Source: Glaciecola sp.
GTDB lineage: Bacteria; Pseudomonadota; Gammaproteobacteria; Enterobacterales; Alteromonadaceae
Length of the DNA stretch: 46,500 nucleotides
Assembly (NCBI GenBank): GCA_023268935.1
Contig: JALRKK010000106.1
Coordinates: forward strand, 1-46,500
Direction: 5' to 3'
In this document: positions 15,407 to 25,290 of the stretch, piece after piece
Numbering within the stretch: position 1 is the first letter of the stretch
Layout: each line of letters starts with the position of its first letter
Notes under the pieces: generated by a model
Told to the model about the DNA's origin: nothing
The model's database searches: none
Seen by the model: the letters and a program-made list of their open reading frames with translations, nothing else
Made by a program: the position numbers and the translations under genes

Positions 15407-16288
15407 CTAACGACGACGCAAGGATTGTGATGTGCGTTTGTGGGCTTTTTTCCGGACTTCTTTGTGCTTTTTGACTGAACGTCGCATTTGCGCAAGTTTT
15501 TTATGATCCAGTTCGCTATCGTGAATACCTAATACCGTCTGTTGCTCGCTGGGCAGCTGTACGCTTTTGCGCAAGGCATTCACCACATCTAGTTCGGCTT
15601 CAACCCAAGCCCCTTGTGGCAGACGTTTTGGTAGTTCGACCGGGCCATATTGCAACCGGATCAAACGAGACACCTGTACTTCTTGAGATTCCCATAAACG
15701 ACGCACTTCACGGTTACGCCCTTCTGCAAGTGTGACATCAAACCATTGATTGATGCTGTCTTCTGCAGCCACTCGTAAACGCACATCATCGAATTTAGCT
15801 AGGCCATCTTCTAGTTCGACCCCTTTGGTCATGTTCGTGATCATCGCTTGGCTAACCGCACCAAAGACTCGCACAGCATAATGACGTTGCACCTGATGTT
15901 TGGGATGCATCAAACGGTTAGCAAGTTCCCCATCATTGGTAAACAACAACAAGCCACTGGTATTCAAGTCCAAACGTCCTACAGCAATCCAACGGCCATT
16001 GCGCAACGGAGGCAGTCGGTCAAAGACGGTATCACGGCCTTCTGGATCCGAATTAGTACAGATCTCGCCTTCAGGTTTGTTATACATAAGGACGCGACAG
16101 ACAAAGTCGTCTTTATCGTATTTGACTAAGTTACCATCGACTCTAATTTGGTCGCCAACCTCTGCTCGGTCACCTAATGTTGCCACTTTACCATTAATAG
16201 ATACGCGACCCGCTTGGATCCAGCGTTCCATTTCACGACGAGAGCCAACGCCAGCGTTAGCAAGAATTTTTTGGAGTTTTTCAGACAT
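15407..16288 (-). CDS. rluB: 23S rRNA pseudouridine(2605) synthase RluB
   Basis: This 293-residue enzyme makes pseudouridine in the 23S rRNA. An S4 RNA-binding domain (residues 3-50, KLQKILANAGVGSRREMERWI) is followed by the RsuA/RluB catalytic domain with GRLDLNTSGLLLF (catalytic Asp107) and the late GRNREVRRLWE motif. A basic tail of Lys/Arg repeats ends the protein. The start at 16288 is one base after the scpB stop, indicating coupling; the frame also reads upstream to 16330 inside scpB, but the family N-terminus begins MSEKLQK. Last gene of the rnm-yciO-scpA-scpB-rluB operon. Confidence 0.94.
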   Translation of the reverse strand: MSEKLQKILANAGVGSRREMERWIQAGRVSINGKVATLGDRAEVGDQIRVDGNLVKYDKDDFVCRVLMYNKPEGEICTNSDPEGRDTVFDRLPPLRNGRWIAVGRLDLNTSGLLLFTNDGELANRLMHPKHQVQRHYAVRVFGAVSQAMITNMTKGVELEDGLAKFDDVRLRVAAEDSINQWFDVTLAEGRNREVRRLWESQEVQVSRLIRLQYGPVELPKRLPQGAWVEAELDVVNALRKSVQLPSEQQTVLGIHDSELDHKKLAQMRRSVKKHKEVRKKAHKRTSQSLRRR

Positions 16289-16289
16289 G

Positions 16290-16949
16290 TTAGTGCAGTT
16301 GCTCAGAGGTTGATGGTGGTTCAGGGTCAATTATATCAGATTGCGCGCTATCAGGTGAGTTTTGTATGCTTTGAGTTTGATTTTGTGTCTCTGCGGTCAA
16401 TTCTTGCGCATCCTCTAAGGCCGCCACAAAGGTATCCACATCTGGCAGTTCCGATAATGATTGCATCCCAAAATAATCCAAAAAAACTTTGGTCGTTGCG
16501 TATAACGCTGGGCGCCCGGGGACTTCTTTGTGTCCTGCAACGCACACCCAGTCTCGCTCTTGCAAGGTTTTCATAATATGACTGCTGACCGTAACGCCAC
16601 GTACTTGTTCGATCTCACCTCGAGTAATTGGCTGACGGTAAGCAATCAGAGCTAACGTTTCGAGTAATGCTCGAGAATATTTCGGCGCCGTTTCTTGCCA
16701 TAAACGCCCTAACCATTGCGATAAACTATCTTGTGATACAAAACGCAAACCTGACGCCGTTTCCTGTAACACAATGCCCCGAGGTGCATAATCCAAAATC
16801 AACTCTTGAATGACCTTGTTCAGTGCTTGGCTAGAAACAGAAAAATCTAGCAATACAGTGGACTTAAGACGGTCGCGACTGATTGGCAGGTCAGATACAA
16901 AAATTGCTGCTTCAATCAATTGTTTGAGTTGCTCATGAGATATTTTCAT
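16290..16949 (-). CDS. scpB: Segregation and condensation protein B
   Basis: ScpB joins ScpA and an SMC or MukB-like ATPase in chromosome compaction. The 219 residues form two winged-helix domains (about 5-80 and 85-165), with the family blocks LLETLALIAYRQPITRGEIEQVRGV and GRPALYATTKVFLDYFG. The acidic, Gln/Ser-rich tail after 175 is probably disordered. scpA ends 3 bases upstream, and rluB starts 1 base after the stop. Identification is firm. Confidence 0.94.
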   Translation of the reverse strand: MKISHEQLKQLIEAAIFVSDLPISRDRLKSTVLLDFSVSSQALNKVIQELILDYAPRGIVLQETASGLRFVSQDSLSQWLGRLWQETAPKYSRALLETLALIAYRQPITRGEIEQVRGVTVSSHIMKTLQERDWVCVAGHKEVPGRPALYATTKVFLDYFGMQSLSELPDVDTFVAALEDAQELTAETQNQTQSIQNSPDSAQSDIIDPEPPSTSEQLH

Positions 16950-16952
16950 ACC

Positions 16953-17804
16953 TTACTCATCCTCTACTGCCAATTGTGCTTTTAACCTAACATTGACGAC
17001 GCCTAATGGATCGGCCTGCATGCATTCGAGCAATCCCTCTTTGGTTAATTCTAATATCGCCAAGAAGCTCACGACACACCCCGCTTTGCCCTCTTGCGCC
17101 GAAAACAAATCGGTTAATGCCATAAACGTATCGTGTTTCAGGGTCTGTAAAATCTGACTCATTCGTTCACGGGTTGAAAGTTGTTCACGCTCAATCTGAT
17201 GATGCGCAAACGCCTCTGCACGTTGCATAGCCTCGGCAAACGCTAAGACAATATCAGCCATCGCAACATGCGGATGGATTTTTTCAGGGGCAATGTTTTC
17301 AGCGAGGGCCACGTTTGCGACAAATCTGTCGCGTCCGATTCTTGGCAAGGCATCCAATTCTTGCGAGGCGTGTTTAATGATTTCATATTCTTTGAGGCGT
17401 CTGATCAGTTCGGTGCGCGGATCGATCTCTTCTTCCTCATCAGTTGGCGGTTTGGGCAAAAGTAGACGCGATTTGATTTCAGCCAAAATCGCCGCCATTA
17501 ACATGTATTCAGCGGCAAGTTCGAGCTTAACTTCCTGCATAAGCTCGATGTATTCCATATATTGTTTAGTGATTTCTAATATGGGTAAATCAACGATGTC
17601 GATTTTTTGTTTGCGGATGAGATACAGCAACAGGTCAAGCGGTCCCTCAAAGGTTTCCAGGATCACTTCTAAAGCATCAGGTGGAATGAACAAATCTTCT
17701 GGCTTTTCCACCAAAGCTTCACCGTGCACAAAGGCCAACGGCAAGGGCTGTTGGATCATGGGGGACTTGGCTGATGTGCCTTGTGGTTTATCCGATTCGC
17801 TCAC
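16953..17804 (-). CDS. scpA: Segregation and condensation protein A
   Basis: ScpA is the kleisin partner of ScpB. The core motif LETFEGPLDLLLYLIRKQKIDI, then EYMLMAAILAEIKSRLLLP, an acidic stretch DEEEEIDPRTEL and the C-terminal winged helix (LAILELTKEGLLE) are typical. I chose a GTG at 17804 (VSESDKPQ), 4 bases after the yciO stop with GAG about 7 bases before it; this gives 283 residues. Alternatives are ATG at 17759 (MIQQPLPL) or an ATG at 17828 overlapping yciO. The start is uncertain; the gene is not. Confidence 0.92.
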   Translation of the reverse strand: MSESDKPQGTSAKSPMIQQPLPLAFVHGEALVEKPEDLFIPPDALEVILETFEGPLDLLLYLIRKQKIDIVDLPILEITKQYMEYIELMQEVKLELAAEYMLMAAILAEIKSRLLLPKPPTDEEEEIDPRTELIRRLKEYEIIKHASQELDALPRIGRDRFVANVALAENIAPEKIHPHVAMADIVLAFAEAMQRAEAFAHHQIEREQLSTRERMSQILQTLKHDTFMALTDLFSAQEGKAGCVVSFLAILELTKEGLLECMQADPLGVVNVRLKAQLAVEDE

Positions 17805-17808
17805 ACGT

Positions 17809-18429
17809 CTACTCAAACACACTGACATCGCCACTGCCGTGACGAATGACGTTGATTTCTCCTTCCGAAAGATCCAGTACTGAGGTCGGTTGCTCTCCAA
17901 TGTAACCGCCGTGAATAATCAGACCGACTTGCTTCTCAAGGCGGTCACGAATGGCATCTGGATCCGACTCTGCCATGTCCTCGCCCGGCAGAATGAGCGT
18001 GGTACTCATTAATGGCTCACCCAACTCTTCCAATATCGCCAGTGCGATGGGGTTATCGGGTACACGAATTCCAATGGTCTTGCGTTTGGGGTTTTGTAAA
18101 CGCTTAGGGACTTCTTTGGTTGCTTTAAATATGAAGGTATACGGTCCGGGTGTGTTGTTTTTGAGGAGTCGAAATGAAACATTATCGACTCGTGCGTATT
18201 CGGACAATTCAGACATATCACGACACATCAAGGTGAAATTGTGTTCTTTGGACAGATCCCGGATGCGACAAATTTGCTCTAAAGCCGCTTTGTTGTCCAT
18301 TTGGCAGCCGATGGAATAACCAGAATCGGTTGGATACACAATGACCTGTCCCGCCTTAATGATTTCAACCGTTTGTTTGATCAAACGCGGTTGGGGATTA
18401 TCTGGATGAATATAAAAAAACTGACTCAT
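17809..18429 (-). CDS. yciO: YciO family protein (Sua5/YrdC fold)
   Basis: A 206-residue cytoplasmic protein of the threonylcarbamoyl-AMP synthase superfamily; length and N-terminus MSQFFYIHPDNPQPRLI match E. coli YciO. It carries the YrdC-domain motifs IVYPTDSGYSIGC, RDLSKEHNFTL, PGPYTFIFKA and GIRVPDNP. The function of YciO is less defined than that of TsaC/Sua5, but it is linked to tRNA threonylcarbamoylation chemistry. The ATG overlaps the TGA of rnm (ATGA), indicating coupling. I used the family start rather than the further-upstream in-frame ATGs. Confidence 0.93.
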   Translation of the reverse strand: MSQFFYIHPDNPQPRLIKQTVEIIKAGQVIVYPTDSGYSIGCQMDNKAALEQICRIRDLSKEHNFTLMCRDMSELSEYARVDNVSFRLLKNNTPGPYTFIFKATKEVPKRLQNPKRKTIGIRVPDNPIALAILEELGEPLMSTTLILPGEDMAESDPDAIRDRLEKQVGLIIHGGYIGEQPTSVLDLSEGEINVIRHGSGDVSVFE

Positions 18430-19274
18430 GATGCGTTCCTGCATTCTGGCCAATCTGCCCATACGGTTGGCAAATCAGCATCAATATCGAGCTTGCGCCC
18501 GAGTTCGCTCCAGGGACTTGGAGCATGAAAGTCCGAGCCTACTGCGGCAAGCAGTTGATATTCTCGAGCTAGACTGAATAAAAGTTGTTTTTTAGTCGGA
18601 GCCATATTGGGATGGGTGACTTCCATTCCTCGCCCGTTGGCGTGTTTAAAATCACTTAACAAACGTCTGAGCCATTTGGTTTTCATATCATAATGACCTG
18701 GGTGCGCTAATACAGCCACGCCGCCGGCATCCCGGATCCACTGTATGGCCTGTGCAATACTTGGCCACGGCGCATTGACATAGGCTTTTTTGTCTTTGCC
18801 CAAATACTGTGAAAACGCACTTTGCCAACTGCTTACCACACCACGGTCTAGGAGTACTTGCGCAAGATGTGCACGGGTGATTTGGCCTGTACCAACCCTC
18901 TGCATTGCCTCATCAAACACTCCTTCAATACCGATTTTGGCGAGCTTGTTGCACATTTTTTGTGCTCGAGTTAAGCGCGTTTCAGACTGCTCAGCCAAGC
19001 GTGAGGCTAAAGTCGCATTCTGACAATCGATGTGCAAACCAAGGATGTGGATCTCAAAGCCATGCCATTTGGTAGAGAGTTCGACACCACTAATGATGTG
19101 TAATGGTCTTTTTTGCGAAGCCTGATACTCACGCGCTTCTGCTATACCTTGTACCGTATCATGGTCTGTGATTGCCAACACATCCACTTGTTGATTGTGC
19201 GCACGCATGACAAGTTCTGCCGGCGATAATTTGCCATCAGAGTAGTACGTATGCGTGTGTAAATCTATTTTCAT
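18426..19274 (-). CDS. rnm: PHP-domain 5'-3' exoribonuclease (RNase AM)
   Basis: RNase AM trims 5' ends of small RNAs and rRNA precursors. The 282-residue product is a PHP-domain metalloenzyme: MKIDLHTHTYYSDG at the N-terminus, AITDHDTVQG, SGVELSTKWHGFEIHILGLHID, LAHPGHYDMKTKWL and the closing VGSDFHAPS, which together supply the metal-binding His and Asp residues. The gene is first in its operon and divergent from trpL. Two in-frame ATGs (19283 and 19274) are possible; the second gives the family N-terminus. Confidence 0.93.
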   Translation of the reverse strand: MKIDLHTHTYYSDGKLSPAELVMRAHNQQVDVLAITDHDTVQGIAEAREYQASQKRPLHIISGVELSTKWHGFEIHILGLHIDCQNATLASRLAEQSETRLTRAQKMCNKLAKIGIEGVFDEAMQRVGTGQITRAHLAQVLLDRGVVSSWQSAFSQYLGKDKKAYVNAPWPSIAQAIQWIRDAGGVAVLAHPGHYDMKTKWLRRLLSDFKHANGRGMEVTHPNMAPTKKQLLFSLAREYQLLAAVGSDFHAPSPWSELGRKLDIDADLPTVWADWPECRNAS

Positions 19275-19285
19275 CAAATACATAG

Positions 19286-19313
19286 TTGCAATTGTGTTAA
19301 TAATGGTTAGTAT
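19286..19313 (+). promoter_or_regulatory. Candidate trp operon promoter
   Basis: TTGCAA (19286-19291), a 16-base spacer and TAGTAT (19308-19313) resemble a sigma-70 promoter about 55 bases before the trpL ATG. No clear TrpR operator was recognised over it. Weak motif evidence. Confidence 0.4.
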
Positions 19314-19367
19314 ATATCACACTACTGAACAAACCAATGTTCTAAAACGTTTTACAAGGTATCAACC

Positions 19368-19415
19368 ATGCTTACAACTCACAATGCAAACATCTGGTGG
19401 TGGCAGTCTCTCTAG
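19368..19415 (+). CDS. trpL: trp operon leader peptide
   Basis: A 15-codon frame encodes MLTTHNANIWWWQSL, with three consecutive Trp codons (19395-19403) and AAGG about 8 bases before the ATG. It is followed directly by a terminator hairpin and then trpE. Ribosome stalling at the Trp codons when charged tRNA-Trp is scarce should favour the antiterminator, raising trp expression. The three adjacent Trp codons make chance very unlikely. Confidence 0.93.
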   Translation: MLTTHNANIWWWQSL

Positions 19416-19442
19416 GGCTGTGCTTCGTGTGTGTGTAAGAAT

Positions 19443-19470
19443 AAGCCCGTCATTAGTAACGGGCTTTTTT
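19443..19470 (+). terminator. trp attenuator terminator hairpin
   Basis: AAGCCCGT (19443-19450) pairs perfectly with ACGGGCTT (19459-19466) around an 8-base loop and runs into a T tract (to 19470). An upstream GGGCT (19415-19419), which starts at the last base of the trpL stop codon, can pair instead with AGCCC (19444-19448) inside the left arm, giving a plausible antiterminator. It lies 23 bases before the trpE GTG. Confidence 0.9.
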
Positions 19471-19493
19471 ATTGGCATAAGGAAAATAACAAC

Positions 19494-21080
19494 GTGACTG
19501 GCGAAAAACCTACATTGTTCCCTGATAACAGTGTCAAAACTCGGCGTTTTGCTGTGCCCTATTGCGACGATCCGCTCGCCCAATACTATGCAATGTGTCA
19601 CGACCAGCAAAATACCATGTTGCTCGAGTCCGCCGAAATTGACAGCAAAGACAACCTCAAAAGCATCATGTTACTCAACGCCTGTGTACGCATTGAATGT
19701 ATGGCCAATCAGGTCACCCTTGCGGCGTTAAACGCTAATGGTCGTGCAGCCTTAGATTTGCTCAGTGACCACTTGGCGGACTACATCACGGCGCAAACTG
19801 AGCATGTAATGCAGTGTGATTTTCCAGCGATTGACCCCAATTTAGACGAAGAAACTCGCCTGCAAGCGGAGAATGTGTTTACCGTCTTACGGGATATCGT
19901 GACCAAGATCCCACATGAAGATGAATTTGGGATCTTTTTAGGAGGGTGTTTTGCGTACGATTTGTTTGCTGTTGCCGAAGCTCTACCCGATGTCCCTACC
20001 GGTAATAATAGCTGCCCGGACTTTGTCTTCTACCTCGCGGACACACTGGCCTTAATTGATCACAAAGCCCAAGAAAACCATATCATTTTAAATCAGTTTT
20101 GCGCCAGTCAGCACGTGACCGAACAGCTCGAGGATGCCAAGCAACGTTTGGCGAATGCGTTTGCCCAAATTCCCAACACACTCGAGCAACAAATCACTCC
20201 CCCAAATCTCGGATTGACGCTGAATAATGTTGTGACAGACAAAAGCGATGCCGCATTTTGTGACGATGTATTGGCGTTAAAAGAACACATTTTGGCGGGG
20301 GATATTTTTCAAGTCGTGCCCTCTCGCACCTTTTCATTGCCTTGCCCCGAGCCGATTTTGGCTTATGCCAAATTAAAAGTTCTCAACCCCAGTCCGTACA
20401 TGTTTTACATGCATGACAAAGATTTTAGTTTGTTTGGTGCCTCACCTGAATCTGCTCTCAAATATACGGCCAAGACCAATCAAGTTGAAATTTATCCCAT
20501 TGCAGGCACACGCCCTCGTGGCAAACGTGCCGATGGTTCAATTGACTTTGATTTGGATGGGCGGATAGAGCTGGATCTGCGCGAAGATCTTAAGGAAAAA
20601 TCCGAGCACATCATGCTGGTCGATCTGGCGCGCAATGACGTCGCTCGCGTCTCTATACCAGGTACTCGACACGTAAAAGAGTTACTCAAAGTTGACCGTT
20701 ATTCGCATGTAATGCATTTGGTCTCTCGCGTTGTGGGTCAGCTTGCCCCACATCTGGATGCATTACACGCTTATCAGGCCTGTATGAACATGGGGACTTT
20801 GGTAGGCGCACCTAAGGTTTCTGCTGCACGCTTAATTCGGGAAGTCGAACAACAACGACGCGGAAGTTATGGTGGTGCCGTTGGTTACCTCGACGGAAAC
20901 GGCAATATGGACACGTGTATCGTGATCCGTTCGGCTTTTGTACAACACAATACCGCTCATATTCAAGCAGGTGCTGGCGTCGTTTATGACTCGGTCCCAC
21001 AGTCTGAGGCAGATGAAACACGAGCTAAAGCGCAAGCCGTGATCCGAGCGATCATCGCGTCACAAGGAGAATCACTGTGA
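19494..21080 (+). CDS. trpE: Anthranilate synthase component I
   Basis: TrpE converts chorismate to anthranilate using ammonia from TrpG. The 528 residues include the N-terminal Trp-feedback motif LLESAEIDSKDNLKS (Leu43-Ser46 core) and the chorismate-binding domain with QVVPSRTF, NPSPYMFYM, FGASPESALKY, YPIAGTRPRGKR, DLARNDVARVS and GAPKVSAARLI. I place the start at a GTG with AAGGA about 10 bases upstream, just after the attenuator T tract; a frame opening further upstream at 19431 would begin within the terminator region. The stop overlaps the trpG start. Feedback inhibition plus attenuation are expected controls. Confidence 0.95.
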   Translation: MTGEKPTLFPDNSVKTRRFAVPYCDDPLAQYYAMCHDQQNTMLLESAEIDSKDNLKSIMLLNACVRIECMANQVTLAALNANGRAALDLLSDHLADYITAQTEHVMQCDFPAIDPNLDEETRLQAENVFTVLRDIVTKIPHEDEFGIFLGGCFAYDLFAVAEALPDVPTGNNSCPDFVFYLADTLALIDHKAQENHIILNQFCASQHVTEQLEDAKQRLANAFAQIPNTLEQQITPPNLGLTLNNVVTDKSDAAFCDDVLALKEHILAGDIFQVVPSRTFSLPCPEPILAYAKLKVLNPSPYMFYMHDKDFSLFGASPESALKYTAKTNQVEIYPIAGTRPRGKRADGSIDFDLDGRIELDLREDLKEKSEHIMLVDLARNDVARVSIPGTRHVKELLKVDRYSHVMHLVSRVVGQLAPHLDALHAYQACMNMGTLVGAPKVSAARLIREVEQQRRGSYGGAVGYLDGNGNMDTCIVIRSAFVQHNTAHIQAGAGVVYDSVPQSEADETRAKAQAVIRAIIASQGESL

Positions 21081-21688
21081 AGCACTTAAACGTCGTTATG
21101 CTCGATAATATCGATTCGTTTACCTATAACTTGGTCGACGAACTGCGCACCCTCGATGTCAATATGCGCGTTTATCGCAACACAGTGGATGTCACTGTCA
21201 TTGTTAATGCCATTGATGAGCTGGCGAAACAAGGTCCAACATTATTGCTTTTGTCACCTGGTCCAGGCGCCCCACATGAAGCTGGATGTATGCCAGCTTT
21301 GCTTGAACGGGTTGCTGGTCACATTCCTATTTTGGGAATTTGTTTGGGGCATCAGGCAATTGTTGAGTTTTGTGGCGGCACTGTGGTGCGCGCAGAAGCG
21401 GTCGTGCATGGTAAAGCCTCATTACTCACCCATTGCGCTGACAAAATGTTTGCTAATATGCCTCAGCCCATGTCTATTGCCCGCTACCATTCTCTCGCGG
21501 CGGGCAGTATTCCAGATTGTTTAGAGGTATTGGGGCAGGTAAATGCAATACCTATGGTGGTATATGAACCAAAACGCAGAATGTTAGGTATGCAATTTCA
21601 CCCTGAATCGATTTTGACCCATAGCGGCAGTCAATTACTGCACGACAGTATTGATTACCTCCTCGGTACAGATGGAACCCAAGATTAA
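21077..21688 (+). CDS. trpG: Anthranilate synthase component II (glutamine amidotransferase)
   Basis: A 203-residue class I glutamine amidotransferase that feeds ammonia to TrpE. It has [13 protein letters not shown] at the start, the oxyanion loop [11 protein letters not shown], nucleophile Cys89 in GICLGHQA and His175/Glu177 in MQFHPESIL. The GTG start overlaps the trpE TGA by 4 bases (GTGA) with AAGGAG upstream, so the two subunits are translationally coupled. It is a free-standing TrpG, not fused to TrpD as in E. coli. Confidence 0.95.
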   Translation: MKHLNVVMLDNIDSFTYNLVDELRTLDVNMRVYRNTVDVTVIVNAIDELAKQGPTLLLLSPGPGAPHEAGCMPALLERVAGHIPILGICLGHQAIVEFCGGTVVRAEAVVHGKASLLTHCADKMFANMPQPMSIARYHSLAAGSIPDCLEVLGQVNAIPMVVYEPKRRMLGMQFHPESILTHSGSQLLHDSIDYLLGTDGTQD

Positions 21689-21699
21689 GGAAGCGATTT

Positions 21700-22713
21700 A
21701 TGTTAGATCTTCTAGAAAATTTATACGCCCAAAATGACTTATCACAAGCACAAAGCGAAGAGATATTTAGCCAAGTCATGCAAGGAAAAGTGAGCGAAAT
21801 TAGCTTAACCGCGTTATTGACCGCCTTAAAGATAAAAGGTGAAACGCCGGAAGAGATCGCTGGTGCCGCCCAAGCGATGGTAACCAATGCTACTGCATTT
21901 CCAAGACCAAACACCCCTTTTGCGGACATTGTCGGTACCGGAGGTGATGGCCATAACACCATTAATATTTCCAGTGCCGCTGCCGTGGTGGCCGCATCAT
22001 GTGGGGTTGCCGTAGCTAAGCACGGTAATCGCAGTGTTTCAAGTCAGTCTGGTTCAGCTGACTTATTTAACGCGTTTGGCTATAACTTGATGCACACGCC
22101 AGAGCAAGCTCGAGCCACCATGGAAGCTAGTAATTTGTGTTTCCTGTTTGCACCGGTTTATCACGCTGGGGTAAAGCATGCCATGCCGGTTCGCACCGAA
22201 CTCAAAACGCGCACCATTTTTAATGTTCTAGGTCCACTCGCTAACCCTGCTCGACCGACTCATTCAGTCATGGGAGTTTATACCCCAGAGTTACTGATCC
22301 CTTATGCTCATACCTTGCAACTTCTCGGTCACGAGCGTGTTCTAGTTGTGCATGGTAGTGGCTTAGACGAATTTGCATTACACGGTGAAACACAAGTAGT
22401 TGAAGTGGATGGTGATTCACTTACAGAATACGTTGTCACTCCAGACGACTTTGGCTTAGAAAGTGCACCATTAGAAGCCATCGTTGGGGGAACACCGGAA
22501 CAAAACAAAGCGGCCATTGAAGCCGTATTCAAAGGTGAAGGTGAGCCAGCGCATACCCATGCCATTGCCATGAATGCCGGTGCTTTACTTTATCTATGCG
22601 GTCAAGCTAACACTTTTGCTGATGGGGCAAAACTTGCTTTATCTTCCATTGCACAAGGCAAGCCTCTGCAAATCATCCAACGAGCCGCCCAACTGAGTCA
22701 GGAAACCAATTAA
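21700..22713 (+). CDS. trpD: Anthranilate phosphoribosyltransferase
   Basis: TrpD transfers phosphoribosyl from PRPP to anthranilate. The 337-residue protein has the PRPP-binding [14 protein letters not shown] (79-84 core), [31 protein letters not shown] and the [18 protein letters not shown] motif. AAGGAAG lies before the ATG. trpCF begins just after its stop. Confidence 0.96.
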   Translation: MLDLLENLYAQNDLSQAQSEEIFSQVMQGKVSEISLTALLTALKIKGETPEEIAGAAQAMVTNATAFPRPNTPFADIVGTGGDGHNTINISSAAAVVAASCGVAVAKHGNRSVSSQSGSADLFNAFGYNLMHTPEQARATMEASNLCFLFAPVYHAGVKHAMPVRTELKTRTIFNVLGPLANPARPTHSVMGVYTPELLIPYAHTLQLLGHERVLVVHGSGLDEFALHGETQVVEVDGDSLTEYVVTPDDFGLESAPLEAIVGGTPEQNKAAIEAVFKGEGEPAHTHAIAMNAGALLYLCGQANTFADGAKLALSSIAQGKPLQIIQRAAQLSQETN

Positions 22714-22714
22714 C

Positions 22715-24094
22715 ATGGCCAATGTTTTAGAAAAAATCGTTATCGATAAGCGCGAAGAGCTCATTATTAGGGAAGCGGAATTTCCCTTGGATACCTTTAA
22801 AGACAGCTTAATTCCATCACAAAAAAGCTTGTATCAAGCTTTGAGCCAAGCAAACGCTGGCTATATTTTTGAATGTAAAAAAGCATCGCCCTCAAAAGGT
22901 CTTATCCGTCCGGTGTTTGATTTAGACGAGATTTTGTCCGCTTATACAACCGAAGCCGCAGCACTTTCAGTATTGACTGATGAAAAATATTTCCAAGGCA
23001 CTTACGAGTACTTGCGCTACGTCACGGATAGAGTCGACATTCCGGTGCTCAACAAGGATTTTTTTGTCAACACCTATCAAGTTTATCTTGCCAGACATTA
23101 TAATGCGGATGCGATTTTATTGATGTTATCCGTACTGTCTGATGAAGAATATCTCGAGTTACACGAGGTTGCAGACACTTTATCACTTGATGTATTAACC
23201 GAAGTATCGAATACCGAGGAAGCCCATCGTGCGGTGGCCTTAGGTGCTAAGATCATCGGTATCAACAATCGCAATTTGCGTGACTTATCGACTGATTTAG
23301 CGACAACAGAACACCTAGTGCCATTGTTGCGAGAACTCGGCCATCAGGGTGTATTAATTTCTGAATCGGGTATTTACAGACGCCAAGACGTAGCTCGTTT
23401 GGCGCCGTTAGTAGATGGATTTCTTGTCGGTTCATCGTTAATGGCTCAGGAAAACTTATTACAAGCTGTGCAACAGTTGGTTTATGGTGCGGTCAAAGTC
23501 TGTGGCATTACACAACTTGAACAAGCCAAAGTCATATTAGACACACCGGCCTCGTATTTGGGACTGATATTTGCGCCACAATCTAAGCGCTGTGTTTCTT
23601 TTGAGCAGGCTTTACAAATCACTTCTCAGGTACCCGGACAATATGTGGGTGTATTTGTGGAAGCATCAATAAATGATGTGGTTAACATTGCGCAACAGTG
23701 TGAGCTGTTCGCAGTTCAGTTACACGGCAACGAAGACGATGAGTATGTCCTAAGTTTACGCAATGCCTTACCTAAAACGTGTCAAATCTGGCGTGCGGTT
23801 GGCGTAACCGATACAATGCCCACCTTGCCCAATCATTGTGATCGTATTTTATTGGATTGCAAGGTGGGTGAACAAAGTGGTGGCACCGGCCAGGTATTTG
23901 ATTGGTCATTATTAGATGGTATCCAAACAAATACGCCAATTGCATTGGCTGGCGGATTAACTCCTGACAATATTCAAGAAGCCATCCAAACAAAAGCAGA
24001 CCTCTTGGATCTGAATTCTGGTGTAGAATCCGCACCAGGTATAAAAGACATTGATACAATTAATCGTGTATTTGAATTACTGCGTCAATACTAA
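22715..24094 (+). CDS. trpCF: Fused indole-3-glycerol-phosphate synthase / phosphoribosylanthranilate isomerase
   Basis: A 459-residue bifunctional cytoplasmic enzyme for two successive steps of tryptophan synthesis. Residues 1-255 are the TrpC barrel ([11 protein letters not shown] at 52-62, [23 protein letters not shown]). Residues about 258-459 are the TrpF barrel (KVCGIT with Cys263, [31 protein letters not shown]). The fusion is the usual gammaproteobacterial form. Both halves keep their key motifs. Confidence 0.96.
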   Translation: MANVLEKIVIDKREELIIREAEFPLDTFKDSLIPSQKSLYQALSQANAGYIFECKKASPSKGLIRPVFDLDEILSAYTTEAAALSVLTDEKYFQGTYEYLRYVTDRVDIPVLNKDFFVNTYQVYLARHYNADAILLMLSVLSDEEYLELHEVADTLSLDVLTEVSNTEEAHRAVALGAKIIGINNRNLRDLSTDLATTEHLVPLLRELGHQGVLISESGIYRRQDVARLAPLVDGFLVGSSLMAQENLLQAVQQLVYGAVKVCGITQLEQAKVILDTPASYLGLIFAPQSKRCVSFEQALQITSQVPGQYVGVFVEASINDVVNIAQQCELFAVQLHGNEDDEYVLSLRNALPKTCQIWRAVGVTDTMPTLPNHCDRILLDCKVGEQSGGTGQVFDWSLLDGIQTNTPIALAGGLTPDNIQEAIQTKADLLDLNSGVESAPGIKDIDTINRVFELLRQY

Positions 24095-24108
24095 ATGAGA
24101 AAAAGATC

Positions 24109-25290
24109 ATGAATCAGTTAAACAGTAAATTTGGTGAGTTCGGTGGAATGTATGTTCCTGAGCTGTTGATCCCAGCATTAGATCAGCTTGAAAAAGCGTT
24201 TTTGGATGCCAAAGACGACCCAGAATTCAAACAGCAATTCAGCGATTTGTTACACGATTATGCTGGTCGTCCTACGGCGATGACATTGACGCGTAACCTC
24301 GTTTCTAATCCCAAAGTAAAGCTCTATTTGAAGCGCGAAGATTTGCTTCATGGTGGCGCGCACAAAACCAATCAAGTATTGGGTCAGGCTCTGTTAACCA
24401 AAGCCATGGGCAAAAAAGAAGTCATCGCTGAGACCGGTGCTGGCCAGCACGGGGTGGCGACTGCTCTAGCGTGTGCCTTACTTGGCTTAAAAGCACGTAT
24501 TTACATGGGGGCTAAGGACGTTGAACGTCAATCTCCGAATGTCTTTAGAATGCGTTTGATGGGTGCTGAAGTCATTCCTGTTAACTCAGGTTCAGGCACG
24601 CTTAAAGACGCCGTCAATGAAGCCATGCGCGATTGGTCTGCGAATTACGACAAAGCACATTATCTTTTAGGAACCGCTGCCGGTCCTCACCCATTCCCTA
24701 CCATAGTGCGTGAATTTCACCGCATGATCGGAGAAGAAACACGAGAGCAAATGCTTGCTAAAGAAGGTCGCTTGCCAGATGCAGTCGTAGCCTGTGTCGG
24801 TGGTGGTTCAAACGCCATTGGCATGTTTGCCGATTTTATTGACGAGCCAAGTGTTCGTCTGGTCGGTGTTGAACCGGCTGGTAAAGGCCTCCATACGCAT
24901 GAACACGGGGCAACTATTTGCCAGGGAACAAAAGGCATTTTACACGGTGCGTTTAGTTACATCATGCAAGATGCCGATGGACAAATTGAAGAGTCCTACT
25001 CCGTGTCTGCTGGCCTTGATTACCCAGCTGTGGGACCTCAACATGCTTATTTGCACGAAATTGGTCGAGCCGAATACGTTGCAGCAACGGATGAAGAAGC
25101 ACTGAATGCTTTCAAGTTGTTAGCGCGCAAGGAAGGTATTATTCCGGCGCTTGAATCGTCGCATGCCCTCGCTCATGCTCTGAATATGGCTGATGAAGCC
25201 GAAGAAGAAACGATCATTGTAGTGAACTTATCTGGTCGCGGTGATAAAGATCTCGCTTACGTAACCTCTATTTTAGGAGACGATTTATAA
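24109..25290 (+). CDS. trpB: Tryptophan synthase beta chain
   Basis: The PLP-dependent subunit joins indole to serine. The 393-residue protein has the cofactor lysine Lys86 in HGGAHKTNQ, the [12 protein letters not shown] loop, the phosphate-binding [10 protein letters not shown] and the GRGDKD motif near the C-terminus. Its stop shares one base with the trpA start, coupling production of the two subunits. Confidence 0.97.
   Translation: MNQLNSKFGEFGGMYVPELLIPALDQLEKAFLDAKDDPEFKQQFSDLLHDYAGRPTAMTLTRNLVSNPKVKLYLKREDLLHGGAHKTNQVLGQALLTKAMGKKEVIAETGAGQHGVATALACALLGLKARIYMGAKDVERQSPNVFRMRLMGAEVIPVNSGSGTLKDAVNEAMRDWSANYDKAHYLLGTAAGPHPFPTIVREFHRMIGEETREQMLAKEGRLPDAVVACVGGGSNAIGMFADFIDEPSVRLVGVEPAGKGLHTHEHGATICQGTKGILHGAFSYIMQDADGQIEESYSVSAGLDYPAVGPQHAYLHEIGRAEYVAATDEEALNAFKLLARKEGIIPALESSHALAHALNMADEAEEETIIVVNLSGRGDKDLAYVTSILGDDL

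Noticed and set aside
15848-16313. Overlapping open frames on the plus strand opposite rluB
   Set aside because: They are antisense to a well-conserved gene, have Arg/Ser-rich composition typical of shadow frames, and lack ribosome sites.
17293-17883. A 196-codon plus-strand frame opposite scpA
   Set aside because: Low-complexity Ser/Arg composition mirroring the opposite-strand gene; scpA has clear family motifs.
19301-19340. TrpR operator before trpL
   Set aside because: Only scattered AGT/ACT half-matches, with no palindrome close to the CTAG-containing TrpR site; control is better explained by the attenuator.
19431-19493. Upstream extension of trpE into the attenuator
   Set aside because: It starts in the leader before the terminator hairpin, so it would be translated through the attenuator; the GTG at 19494 has a proper ribosome site.
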